From Desulfogranum mediterraneum DSM 13871 (GTDB lineage: Bacteria; Desulfobacterota; Desulfobulbia; Desulfobulbales; Desulfobulbaceae): 64,000 bases of DNA. Positions within the stretch are counted from its first letter, which is position 1. Each line of letters begins with the position of its first letter. A program made the translations under genes and the position numbers. Location of the stretch: assembly GCF_000429965.1 (NCBI RefSeq), contig NZ_KE387007.1:1-64000 (forward strand), read 5' to 3'. Below the pieces are notes generated by a model. The model ran no database searches and was not told where the DNA came from. It saw only the letters and a list, made by a program, of their open reading frames with translations. Below are positions 47,308 to 56,271 of the stretch, in pieces.

Positions 47308-48291
47308 TCAGGTTCGCCTTGCCGGCCAGATTCCTTCGGGCCGGTAGAGGATAATGACCAGCATGACCACGGCAAAGACCAGCATCCGCATGGAACCGAT
47401 GCCGCGGAAGACCTCGGGAAAGAGGACCAGGGCAAAGGCGCCGATGACCACCCCCGGGATCTTGCCCATGCCGCCGAGGACCACGCCCACCAGGATCAGG
47501 ACCGACTGCTGGAACATGAAGGTCTCCGGTGAGATGGCCGTCATCTTGGCGGCAAAGAAGCAGCCGGCCACGCCGCCGAAGATGGCGCCGATCACATAGG
47601 CATAGAGCTTGATCGCAACCCGGCCGATGCCCATGGCCTCGGCCGCGTCCTCGTCTTCCCGCACATACTGCCAGGCGCGGCCCAGCCGGGAGTGCTGCAG
47701 GCGGTAGCTGATAAAACAGGCCAGGATGGCCAGGGCCAGGAAGACGTAATAGAAGTGGTTGATCTGGTTGAGGTGGAGGCCGAAGAGGGAGGGACGTTCA
47801 ATCCCGATCAGGCCGCTGGCCCCGCCGGTGATCTCCAGGTTACGGGCACAGATGCGGACGATCTCACCAAAGCCCAGGGTAACGATGGCCAGATAGTCGG
47901 AGCGCAACCGCAGGGTCGGCCCGCCGATGATCACCCCGGTGATCATCGAGGCGACCACGGCCACCGGAATGGTCAGCCAGAAGTTGACCCCGAACTCGGA
48001 GGTGAGGATGCCGGTGGTATAGGCGCCCACGGCAAAGAAGGCCGCATAGCCCAGGTCCAGCAGGCCGGCATAGCCGACCACGATGTTGAGGCCCAGGCAG
48101 AGGACCACATAGAACCAGGCATTGGTCAGGATCTCGAGCACATAGTTGTTGGCAACCAGGGGGAGGACCATGGCCATCCCGGCCAGAATCATCAGGATGG
48201 TGATCCGGTTGCGTTGGATGGCCAGCCAGTCGAGCAGCATCGAGCGGCTTGGGGCCGGGGCCGCCTTGGGAGTCTGGGATTGTTTGCTCAT
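47308..48291 (-). CDS. livM: Branched-chain amino acid ABC transporter permease LivM
   Basis: A 327-residue permease with about nine hydrophobic segments. It has GYAGLLDLGYAAFFAVGAYT and, near the ATPase contact, AAEAMGIGRVAIKLYAYVIG, both typical of LivM. AAAGGA precedes the ATG; 5 bp separate it from the livH stop. Confidence 0.94.
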   Translation of the reverse strand: MSKQSQTPKAAPAPSRSMLLDWLAIQRNRITILMILAGMAMVLPLVANNYVLEILTNAWFYVVLCLGLNIVVGYAGLLDLGYAAFFAVGAYTTGILTSEFGVNFWLTIPVAVVASMITGVIIGGPTLRLRSDYLAIVTLGFGEIVRICARNLEITGGASGLIGIERPSLFGLHLNQINHFYYVFLALAILACFISYRLQHSRLGRAWQYVREDEDAAEAMGIGRVAIKLYAYVIGAIFGGVAGCFFAAKMTAISPETFMFQQSVLILVGVVLGGMGKIPGVVIGAFALVLFPEVFRGIGSMRMLVFAVVMLVIILYRPEGIWPARRT

Positions 48292-48296
48292 GGGGC

Positions 48297-49211
48297 TTAC
48301 ATCCTTTCAATCTCTGTTTTACCTAATAATCCTGTCGGCTTGAACACCAGAAGCAGGATGAGGATGCCAAAGGAAAAAACATCCTTCCACTCTGAGCCGA
48401 TAAAAGGGATCTGGGTGCCGAAGGCCTCGAGCAGGCCAAGCACCAGGCCGCCGAGCATGGCGCCCCGGATGGAGCCGATGCCGCCGATAACCGCTGCGGT
48501 GAAGGCCTTCAGGCCGATGACAAAGCCCATGAAGAAGTGGACCGATCCGTAGTAGACCCCGGCCATGACCCCGGCCGCCGCTGCCAGGGCAGAGCCGATG
48601 AAGAAGGTCAGGGTGATGACCTTGTTGACGTTGATCCCCATCAGCCTGCAGGCATCCTGGTCAATGGCAATGGCCCGCATGGCCTTGCCGTACATGGTAC
48701 GGTTGATGAAGAAGAACAGGGTGACCATCAACAGGGCGGCCGAGACCACCAGGGCGATCTGGGTATAGGTGACGAAGACGTTGCCCATCTCCAGGCCCTC
48801 AAAGCCCAGATCCGTGCTAAAGGCCTCGTACTCGCCATCGGTCAGGGCCATGACGCCGTTGGAGAGGACCATGGAGACCGCCAGGGCGGTGATCAGGATG
48901 GAGAGTCTGGGGGCGGCCAGCATGGGCAGGTAGGCCACCCGCTGGATAAGCACCCCCAGCAGTCCCACGGTGATCATGCTCAGGATCATGGAACAGAGGA
49001 TGCCGCCCCAGCTCTCTCCCAGCAGGCCGCTGACCAGAGAGAGAAAGAGGAAGCCGATAAAGGCCCCGCACATGTAGAGGTCCCCGTGGGCAAAGTTCAG
49101 CAGCTTGATGATACCGTAGACCATGGTGTAGCCCAGGGCAACCAGTGCGTAAAACGAGCCGAGAATCAGTCCGTTGGCCAACTGTTGAAGCAGTATGTCA
49201 AGGGTAGACAT
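48297..49211 (-). CDS. livH: Branched-chain amino acid ABC transporter permease LivH
   Basis: A 304-residue permease beginning LLQQLANGLILGSFYALVAL, with YTMVYGIIKLLNFAHGDLYM, the hallmark of LivH, and the contact loop ACRLMGINVNKVITLTFFIG. Together with LivM it forms the membrane channel. It lies 99 bp after livK. Confidence 0.94.
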   Translation of the reverse strand: MSTLDILLQQLANGLILGSFYALVALGYTMVYGIIKLLNFAHGDLYMCGAFIGFLFLSLVSGLLGESWGGILCSMILSMITVGLLGVLIQRVAYLPMLAAPRLSILITALAVSMVLSNGVMALTDGEYEAFSTDLGFEGLEMGNVFVTYTQIALVVSAALLMVTLFFFINRTMYGKAMRAIAIDQDACRLMGINVNKVITLTFFIGSALAAAAGVMAGVYYGSVHFFMGFVIGLKAFTAAVIGGIGSIRGAMLGGLVLGLLEAFGTQIPFIGSEWKDVFSFGILILLLVFKPTGLLGKTEIERM

Positions 49212-49310
49212 AGAGGTATATTCGTTTGGTTCGGTATCCCGGTTCCGGCCGTGGGGGCCACGGTCCGGATCCGGGATACGGGGTAGTTGGAAGGGAAGAG
49301 CAGGGTACGA

Positions 49311-50426
49311 CTACTTATTCAGCACCCATTTCCCACCCTTGGCAATCAGGGTGACAAAGTTACTGTGGGCCAGGGTGTTCTTCGGGGTAAAGGAGATCGG
49401 TCCGGCAATGCCCTTGAAGTCCTTGGTGGCGGCAATGGCCTTGATAATCGCGGCCTTGTCGGTGGAGCCGGCACGCTGGATGGCATCGGCCATCAGTTTC
49501 ATACCGTCATAGGCCAGGGAAGAGTAGGCATCGGGATCCTGATCGTACTTCTTCTTGTAGGCCTCGCTAAAGGCCTTGGCCGCGGGCAGGTAGTCTACCG
49601 TGGGGTTGGAAAAACAGAAGACACCCTCGGTGGCCTTTCCGCCTATCTCGAGCAGCTTCGGAGAGTTGGAGCCATCGCCTACGGCAATGAGCTTGCGGTA
49701 GCCGGCCTGGCGGAGCTGCTTGATCACCAGGGCGCCGTCGGCGTAGTAGGCGGTCCAGAAGATGGCATCCGGGGCCTTGGACTTGATCCGGGTGACCAGG
49801 GAGGAATGATCCTGCTCGCCCTTGTTGACGACCTCGTAGGCAACCACTTCCTTGCCCAGGGAGGACCACTTTTCCTTGGTCAGTTTGGCCAGGTCTTCCG
49901 AGTAGCCGTCACCCTGGTGGATGATGGCCAGCTTGTTGGCGCCCTTAGAGGTAAAGAGTTCCACCGCGGTGTTGACCTGGTCGTAGCCCGTGGAGTTGAC
50001 CAGGAAGGCGTTGCCCTGGTTGGCGTCGATCAGCTTGGTGGAGTTGGAGGCGGCAATGATAAAGGGGACACCGGCATCGCCGTAGAGCTTCAGGGTAGGC
50101 AGGGTCGCACCGGAACAGTAGCCGCCGACCACGGCGGCAACATCGGCAGAGACCAGTTTGCTTGCTGCTGCGGTGGCCTGTTGGGGGTCGCAGGCATCGT
50201 CGCCGGTGGTGGTGGTGATCTTCATGCCCAGGACGCCACCGGCCTGATTGATCTCATCGGCGGCGAGGAGGATGGCGTTTTCCATGTCCTTGCCGGCGGT
50301 GGCCTCAGAGCCGGTGGTGGGAACCATGATCCCTATCTTCAGATCAGCAGCCGTTGCTGCCTGGCCCAGCATGAACAGTCCTGTCAGGGCACACCCGAGT
50401 GCGGCCGTCAACATACTTTTTTTCAC
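49311..50426 (-). CDS. livK: Periplasmic amino acid-binding protein LivK-like
   Basis: A 371-residue receptor with a Sec signal peptide (basic start, hydrophobic core, cleavage after ATA-A near residue 28) and a Peripla_BP_6 domain: DLKIGIMVPTTGSEATAGKD, DDACDPQQATAAASKLVSAD and AYDGMKLMADAIQRAG. It captures the substrate for LivHMGF. The GTG at 50426 is chosen over one 18 bp upstream because AAGGAGG lies at the right distance. Next to putA and hypD, the ligand could be proline, hydroxyproline or another amino acid and not only Leu/Ile/Val. Confidence 0.92.
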   Translation of the reverse strand: MKKSMLTAALGCALTGLFMLGQAATAADLKIGIMVPTTGSEATAGKDMENAILLAADEINQAGGVLGMKITTTTGDDACDPQQATAAASKLVSADVAAVVGGYCSGATLPTLKLYGDAGVPFIIAASNSTKLIDANQGNAFLVNSTGYDQVNTAVELFTSKGANKLAIIHQGDGYSEDLAKLTKEKWSSLGKEVVAYEVVNKGEQDHSSLVTRIKSKAPDAIFWTAYYADGALVIKQLRQAGYRKLIAVGDGSNSPKLLEIGGKATEGVFCFSNPTVDYLPAAKAFSEAYKKKYDQDPDAYSSLAYDGMKLMADAIQRAGSTDKAAIIKAIAATKDFKGIAGPISFTPKNTLAHSNFVTLIAKGGKWVLNK

Positions 50427-50708
50427 AGTGACCTCCTTTTGCACAAATGATTAATTTGGAACGGACCATCTTCCGCGACAGTGCGGTGAATCCTGCAAAA
50501 AGCTGGAATCAAGGAGCCATGAGACACCAGATTCGACGGGTTAGTCAAGTAAAATCAAGTGCCGCCGGCCCGGCAGATCCAAAAGCAGAGTTGCCACAAG
50601 GTGTGGTCGCTTGGCCGTTGTACTGAAATACGCTTAAACTGTGGATATGTTGTGGGATCGTTATTCTTCACCAGGGAGGGCTCACAGAGGCCGTGGTGAG
50701 AGAATCTG

Positions 50709-50736
50709 TTGACACTAATGGTTTAACCATTATAAT
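50709..50736 (+). promoter_or_regulatory. Promoter and operator of the GntR/FCD regulator gene
   Basis: TTGACA (50709-50714) and TATAAT (50731-50736), both perfect, are 16 bp apart. Between them AATGGT-TTA-ACCATT (50717-50731) is a perfect palindrome that holds TGGT-N3-ACCA, the operator type of FadR/LldR-like GntR proteins. A repressor bound here would block its own promoter. Confidence 0.82.
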
Positions 50737-50769
50737 GTTATTGAAAAATCAACCTTTGTCAAGGAAGCA

Positions 50770-51492
50770 ATGAAAAAGCTGTTTCATAAGGCGCAACAGA
50801 AGCGGGTCTATCAGGATGTGGTGAACCAGATCCAGGAGGCTATCCTGGATGGCGAGATCGAGGCCGGCAGTAAGCTGCCGGCCGAGCGGAGCCTCTGTGA
50901 GATGTTTCAGACCAGTCGGGGCACTTTGCGGGAGGCCCTGCGGATCCTCGAGCAGAAGAGCCTGATCGAGATCCGCCTGGGCACCAATGGCGGAGCCTAT
51001 GTCAGGGATGTCAACGGGGAACTGATGGCCGAAAACCTGGCCATGCTGATCCACTCCAAGGCCGTATCCCTGGCTCATCTGGCGGAGTTCCGGGAGGGGG
51101 TGGAGGCCACGGTGGGAGGGCTTGCTGCCCAGCGGGCCACCAGCGTGGACTGTGAGGAGTTGCACGGACTGCTGGCCAGGGCCGAGCGTTTTCGGGACGG
51201 CGGTTTGGAGCAGTGGGATAGCTTTGTCCGGGTTGATGAACAGATCCATACCGCCATCGCCCGGATCGCTGGTAACCCGCTTTACAGCTTCATCCTCAAG
51301 AGTGTCCACGACAACATTCACCGCTACTACGACAAGTTTCTCTTTGTCGGCAGCCAGGAGCTGGAAGAGAACTACCAGGACCTGGCGGCGATCATCACCG
51401 CCATCTGCGACCATGACAGCGCAGCTGCCGCCAGCCTTTCCAAGGGGCATGTGCACCGCTTTGCCGTCTATATGAAGGAGAAACTGCGTTAG
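50770..51492 (+). CDS. GntR-family transcriptional regulator, FCD (FadR) subfamily
   Basis: A 240-residue regulator. The N-terminal winged helix (about 12-78) reads ILDGEIEAGSKLPAERSLCE, then TSRGTLREALRILEQKSLIE. The FCD ligand domain (about 95-230) shows metal-type residues: FVRVDEQIHTAIARIAGNP and the His in SVHDNIHRYY. AAGGAA precedes the ATG. It lies between the divergent liv operon and putA (88 bp downstream, same strand), so it probably controls putA, itself and perhaps liv in response to an amino or organic acid. Confidence 0.92.
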   Translation: MKKLFHKAQQKRVYQDVVNQIQEAILDGEIEAGSKLPAERSLCEMFQTSRGTLREALRILEQKSLIEIRLGTNGGAYVRDVNGELMAENLAMLIHSKAVSLAHLAEFREGVEATVGGLAAQRATSVDCEELHGLLARAERFRDGGLEQWDSFVRVDEQIHTAIARIAGNPLYSFILKSVHDNIHRYYDKFLFVGSQELEENYQDLAAIITAICDHDSAAAASLSKGHVHRFAVYMKEKLR

Positions 51493-51580
51493 AGGTAAAA
51501 GAACAGCTGCCCAGGCACTGAATATACATCGAGGTACGTATCTTACCCACCCTATCCCACCTTATCCAAGGGAGCGTATT

Positions 51581-54500
51581 ATGGAATCGCACAAGGAACA
51601 ACTCTACCAGCAGGCGGTGGCCCTGGCTGAACAGTGGCAGAATCGAGCCAATGAACTGCTGACCAGGGAGGAGAAGCATATCCAGGAGCAGATGAAACGG
51701 CTGCTCACCCACCCGGGCGATAAGGTGCTGCTCAGCAAGATGATCGACCAGTCCTTTCGCTCCCACGATGCCAAACGGGTGGCGGATCAGATCAGTCACC
51801 TCATCGACGAGGAGGGGGTGCCGGAATTTTTCAGCCGGGTGGAGAAGCTCTTTATCCAGATGTTCAAGGGGGTGGGCAAGCACTTCTCTGCCCTGGCCGT
51901 GCCCACCATGATCGACCAGATGCGGGCCAGCAGCAGCCGGGCTATCATCCCCGGGGAACATAAGGAACTCCACGCCCATCTCCAGAAGCGTAAGCAGCAG
52001 GGTATCCGGATGAATATCAATCACCTGGGGGAGGCTGTCCTGGGTGAGGAGGAGGCGGCCCGGAGGCTGGCCACCTATATCAGGGATATGGAGGACCCGG
52101 ATGTGGAGTATATCTCCATCAAGATCTCCACCATCTACTCCCAGATCAACTCCCTGGCCCTGGACGAGACCGTGGAGATCCTCAAGGAGCGCTTGGCAGC
52201 CATCTATCGGGTGGCCAAGGTCAACACCTTTACCCGGCCTGACACCACCACGGTGGCCAAGTTCGTCAACCTGGACATGGAGGAGTACCGGGATCTGGAG
52301 ATCACCTATGCCGCCTTTGTCGCCACCCTGGATCAGGAGGAATTCAAGGACTATTCCGCAGGCATCGTCCTCCAGGCCTACCTGCCCGACTCCTTTGCCA
52401 TGCAGCGTAAGCTCACCCGCTGGGCCAGGGAGCGGGTGAAAAACGGCGGTGCTCCGGTGAAGCTGCGGATCGTCAAGGGGGCCAACATGGAGATGGAGAG
52501 GCTGGAGTCCGCCCTGTTCAACTGGCCCCTGGCTCCCTATGACAACAAGCTGGAGGTGGATGCCAACTACAAGCGGATGGTCAGCTACGGCATGGAGGCG
52601 GAGAACATCCGGGCGGTCAACCTGGGGGTGGCCTCCCATAACCTCTTTGAACTGGCCTATGCCGCCAACCTGGCCCGGGAAAGGAACCTTACCCCCTACT
52701 TCTACTTCGAGATGCTGGAGGGCATGGCCGACCATGTCCGCCGGGCCCTGAGTGAGGCGGCCGGAGATGTGCTCCTCTATGCGCCGGTGGCCTCCAAGGA
52801 TGAGTTCATCAATGCCATCGCCTACCTGATCCGGCGGCTGGATGAGAACACCTCGCCGGAGAATTTCCTGCGCTACTCGCCGGACCTGCATGTCGGCTCG
52901 GATGAGTGGAATTTCTTGAAAAACGGATTTCTCCACTCCTGCCGCCTCCAGGAGCAGGCCCAGGACGGACCTAACCGGATCCAGAATCGGACCAGTGAGC
53001 AGTTTGCTCCCGAGGTTTCCAGCTATCATAGCTTGAGCTTCACCAATGAGCCGGATACGGACTGGTCCCTGGCAGGCAATCGCCAGTGGGCGGAGTCCAT
53101 CCGGGAGCGCTGGCTGAAGAAGGGGGACGAGGCTCCGCTGGAGGTTCCGGTGGTCATCGGCGGTCAAGAGCTCTTTGCAGGCCTGGAGCAGCGGCAGGAC
53201 TTTGATCCCAACCAGCCCGAGGCCCGGGTCTGCGTTGCCCGCCACGCCCTGGCCGGTCCAGAGGAGGCCCTCAGGGCTCTGGAGGTGGCCCGCCAGGATC
53301 CCGACGGTTGGCGGGAGTTGACTGCGGCAGAGCGTCATCAGTTCCTGTCCCGGGCTGCCATGGAGATGCGCAGGTCCCGAGGGGAGCTCATCGGGGCGGC
53401 GGCCGCCGATACCGGTAAGCTCTTTTCCGAGGGAGACGTGGAGGTCTCGGAGGCCATTGACTTTGCCGAGTTCTACCCCCTGAGCGCCCGGCAGCTGGCT
53501 GAAATTGATCATGTCGAGGGCCAGGGTCAGGGCGTGGGCCTGGTGATCTCGCCCTGGAACTTTCCCATCGCCATTCCCTGCGGCGGCATCGTCACCGCCC
53601 TGGCCGCCGGCAATACCGTGGTCTTCAAGCCGGCCTCTGATGCCGTGCTCACCGCCTGGATACTCTGTCAGTGTTTCTGGCGGGCCGGGGTTTCCAGAAA
53701 CACCCTTCAGTTTGTGCCCTGTTCCGGCTCCCAGGTGGGCCCCTTGCTCACGGCCAGCAAGGAGGTGGACTTCATCATCCTCACCGGCGGTACCGAGACC
53801 GGCCTGCAGATCCTGGAGCAGACCCCTGGAGTCTATCTGGCGGCTGAGACCGGGGGCAAGAATGGTACCATTGTCACCGATATGGCAGATCGTGATCAGG
53901 CCATCAAGAATGTGATTCACTCCGCCTTCAGTAACTCCGGCCAGAAGTGCAGCGCCACCAGCCTGCTGATCCTGGAGAAGACCATCTATGACGACCCCCA
54001 CTTCCGGCGGCAGCTGGTGGACGCGGCCCGCAGTCTCAAGGTGGGACCGGCCTGGAAGTTCAGCAGTAAGGTCGGTCCCCTGATCAAGGAGCCGACCGGC
54101 GATCTCAAGCGCGGCCTGACCCTCCTGGAGCCCCAGGAGGAGTGGGCCCTGGAGTCCGGGATGGTGGACAACAACCCCCTTATCTGGTCTCCGGCCATCA
54201 AGTACGGGGTGCAACCCGGTGGCTATACCCATATGACCGAATTCTTCGGTCCGCTCCTCGGGGTGATGCGGGCCGAGAGCCTGGACCATGCCCTGGAGCT
54301 GGTCAACCAGACCGGCTATGGTCTGACCAGCGGTATCGAGACCCTGGATCATCGGGAACAGGAGCAGTGGAAGGAGCAGGTCTTTGCCGGCAACCTCTAC
54401 ATCAACCGGGGCACCACCGGGGCCATTGTCCTGCGTCAGCCCTTTGGCGGCATGGGCAAGTCCGCCCTGGGACCAGGGCTGAAGGCGGGCAGCCCCGACT

Positions 54501-55180
54501 ACGTGACCCAGTTCATGCACTTTAGAGAAATCGCGCCGCCGCCCATCCGGCCGGTGGCTGAGGATCATCCCCTCCACCAGCTGGCCCAGGAGTGGACCAG
54601 GCTGCTCCAGTGGGGCAAGCTGACCGAGATCAGGGAGGAGTTGAGCCGGGTGGTCAGCAGTATCTACTCCTACCTCCACCGGATGGAGCAGACCTTTGGC
54701 CGGGAGCAGGATTTCTTCCACCTCCGCGGTCAGGATAACATCCTGCGCTACCTGCCCATCAACAGGGTGGTGATCCGTCTCCATCCCCAGGATAACCACT
54801 TCGAGACCCTGGCCCGGATTGCGGCGGCTCGGGTTGCCGGCTGCGCCGTCACCCTGAGTGTCCCGATGGGGCTCGAAAACGGGGTAACCGCCTTTCTGGA
54901 CAGTCCCCATGGGCAGGCGCTGCTCCAGGGGGTTGAGCTGATCGAGGAGGGAGATGGGGAACTCATTGCCCGCCTGGCAGAGATCGACCGGATCCGCTAT
55001 GCAGCGCCCGACCGGGTCCCCCAGGCCCTTGCGGCGGCAGCAGCCAGGACCGGTTTCTATATCGCCAGAACCCCGGTCTACATGGAGGGGCGCCTGGAAC
55101 TGCTCCAGTACTTTCAGCAGCAGGCCATCTGCGACAACTACCATCGCTACGGCAACCTGGGAGAGCGTTCCTTTAGCTGA
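51581..55180 (+). CDS. putA: Bifunctional proline dehydrogenase / L-glutamate gamma-semialdehyde dehydrogenase PutA
   Basis: A 1199-residue enzyme oxidising proline to pyrroline-5-carboxylate (FAD) and then to glutamate (NAD+). The proline dehydrogenase barrel (about 90-440) has VKGANMEMERLESALFNWPL and YFEMLEGMADHVRRAL, with a C-terminal arginine pair in LIRRLDENTSPENF. The aldehyde dehydrogenase part (about 520-1000) has VISPWNFPIAIPCGGI, FILTGGTETG, AETGGKNGTIV (general-base region) and SNSGQKCSATS (catalytic Cys). About 190 residues follow, probably the ALDH-superfamily fold of long PutAs. There is no ribbon-helix-helix DNA-binding domain at the N-terminus, so regulation must be external; the GntR gene just upstream fits. 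AAGGGAG precedes the ATG. Confidence 0.95.
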   Translation: MESHKEQLYQQAVALAEQWQNRANELLTREEKHIQEQMKRLLTHPGDKVLLSKMIDQSFRSHDAKRVADQISHLIDEEGVPEFFSRVEKLFIQMFKGVGKHFSALAVPTMIDQMRASSSRAIIPGEHKELHAHLQKRKQQGIRMNINHLGEAVLGEEEAARRLATYIRDMEDPDVEYISIKISTIYSQINSLALDETVEILKERLAAIYRVAKVNTFTRPDTTTVAKFVNLDMEEYRDLEITYAAFVATLDQEEFKDYSAGIVLQAYLPDSFAMQRKLTRWARERVKNGGAPVKLRIVKGANMEMERLESALFNWPLAPYDNKLEVDANYKRMVSYGMEAENIRAVNLGVASHNLFELAYAANLARERNLTPYFYFEMLEGMADHVRRALSEAAGDVLLYAPVASKDEFINAIAYLIRRLDENTSPENFLRYSPDLHVGSDEWNFLKNGFLHSCRLQEQAQDGPNRIQNRTSEQFAPEVSSYHSLSFTNEPDTDWSLAGNRQWAESIRERWLKKGDEAPLEVPVVIGGQELFAGLEQRQDFDPNQPEARVCVARHALAGPEEALRALEVARQDPDGWRELTAAERHQFLSRAAMEMRRSRGELIGAAAADTGKLFSEGDVEVSEAIDFAEFYPLSARQLAEIDHVEGQGQGVGLVISPWNFPIAIPCGGIVTALAAGNTVVFKPASDAVLTAWILCQCFWRAGVSRNTLQFVPCSGSQVGPLLTASKEVDFIILTGGTETGLQILEQTPGVYLAAETGGKNGTIVTDMADRDQAIKNVIHSAFSNSGQKCSATSLLILEKTIYDDPHFRRQLVDAARSLKVGPAWKFSSKVGPLIKEPTGDLKRGLTLLEPQEEWALESGMVDNNPLIWSPAIKYGVQPGGYTHMTEFFGPLLGVMRAESLDHALELVNQTGYGLTSGIETLDHREQEQWKEQVFAGNLYINRGTTGAIVLRQPFGGMGKSALGPGLKAGSPDYVTQFMHFREIAPPPIRPVAEDHPLHQLAQEWTRLLQWGKLTEIREELSRVVSSIYSYLHRMEQTFGREQDFFHLRGQDNILRYLPINRVVIRLHPQDNHFETLARIAAARVAGCAVTLSVPMGLENGVTAFLDSPHGQALLQGVELIEEGDGELIARLAEIDRIRYAAPDRVPQALAAAAARTGFYIARTPVYMEGRLELLQYFQQQAICDNYHRYGNLGERSFS

Positions 55181-55248
55181 TCCTGGGCTCCAGCCGGAGT
55201 GAGCCCGGCTGGGAGGTGTATCTCTGTCTGGGATGCACCTCCCCATCG

Positions 55249-55288
55249 TTTAGGCCTTTATGCCTTTACGTGGTTACGCGTTTACGCC
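55249..55288 (+). repeat. Five degenerate 8-bp repeats
   Basis: TTTAGGCC, TTTATGCC, TTTACGTGG, TTACGCG and TTTACGCC follow each other with an overall period of eight bases, between putA and the LysE-type gene. Units differ in one to three bases. Confidence 0.6.
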
Positions 55289-55450
55289 AGGGCTTGCAGC
55301 CTGGTGAGCGTTCATGGTATCCTTGCTCACGCTTCTTGTTGATGCCATTGCCCCCGGGCTCTTGTTCCCTGATCGTTCCGGGCAGGAAGGGCGGAGGCTG
55401 ATGGTCATCGGCTGCCTCTCTTCTTTGAATCTGTTTTTTTAAGTGTGCCC

Positions 55451-56089
55451 ATGGATCCCGCCGGTCTGACCACCTTTGTTGCTGCCTCCCTTGTCCTGAC
55501 CCTCTCACCCGGGGTGGATACCATCCTGGTGATCCGCAACGTCCTCCGCGGCGGCTCCTGGGACGGCCTCTTTACCGCCCTGGGCATCTGCAGCGGCCTC
55601 TTTGTCCATGCCCTGCTCTCGGCCTGCGGGGTCTCCGTGATCCTGCTCCAGTCGGCCCTGCTCTTTACCCTCCTGAAGGGTGGCGGGGCCCTCTACCTGA
55701 TCTGGCTTGGCCTGAAAAGCTGCATCAGTGCCCTGCGCGGAGGTTCGCCCCTGGATCTGTTCATCCCCCCCTCAGCCAGCCGTGATTGCAGCTGGCGCCT
55801 CTCCCTCAGAGAGGGGCTGTTTTCCAACCTGCTCAATCCCAAGCCCATCATCTTTTACATGGCCTTCCTGCCCCAGTTCATCGCTCCTGGTGATTCCGTC
55901 CTGGTGAAATCCCTGGGTCTGACCTGTATCCATTTTGCCTTTGGCATACTCTGGCTCGGTACTGTCTCCCTGGCCCTGCAACGGATCAGCGGCTTGCTGC
56001 TGCGTCCTGCGGTGGGGCGGAGCCTTGAGGGGCTCTGCGGCTCTGTGCTGCTCTTCTTTGGGGTGCAGCTGGCCCTGGTGGAGCGGTAA
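55451..56089 (+). CDS. LysE/RhtB-family amino acid exporter
   Basis: A 212-residue membrane protein with about six hydrophobic segments. LTLSPGVDTILVIRNVLRGG near the N-terminus is the family signature (PGP/V-D motif followed by the basic loop), and NLLNPKPIIFYMAFLPQFI is the conserved mid-protein motif. These exporters release amino acids such as lysine, threonine or homoserine lactone; substrate unknown. The ATG at 55451 is used; a GTG six bases upstream is possible, and neither has a strong ribosome site. It lies between putA and ilvC, convergent with ilvC. Confidence 0.9.
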   Translation: MDPAGLTTFVAASLVLTLSPGVDTILVIRNVLRGGSWDGLFTALGICSGLFVHALLSACGVSVILLQSALLFTLLKGGGALYLIWLGLKSCISALRGGSPLDLFIPPSASRDCSWRLSLREGLFSNLLNPKPIIFYMAFLPQFIAPGDSVLVKSLGLTCIHFAFGILWLGTVSLALQRISGLLLRPAVGRSLEGLCGSVLLFFGVQLALVER

Positions 56090-56222
56090 ACCGATTTCTT
56101 CGGATCTCAGGGAGGGGAACTTCGATCCCCTCAGCTGATCGCGTTGGAGCAGGGGGCGCCGGCGTCTCGGCCAGGGGAGGAAAATGGGGTAAGGGGCGCC
56201 GGCTGAGCGGCGGTGGGGGGAG

Positions 56223-56260
56223 TTCTTCCTTCCCCCACTGGTCAGAGGGGGAAGGAAGAG
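56223..56260. terminator. Strong hairpin between convergent genes
   Basis: CTTCCTTCCCCC and GGGGGAAGGAAG form a perfect 12-bp stem around a 10-nt loop, between the LysE-type gene and ilvC. No T run follows on either strand, so it is a possible bidirectional terminator of non-classical form. Confidence 0.5.
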
Positions 56261-56271
56261 GGCGGGGATGG

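Noticed and set aside
51395-55246. A 1283-codon minus-strand open frame covering all of putA
   Set aside because: putA is a clear, full-length gene on the other strand. Long antisense frames arise in GC-rich coding DNA because stop codons are rare in that phase; the product has low-complexity His/Gly/Leu composition.
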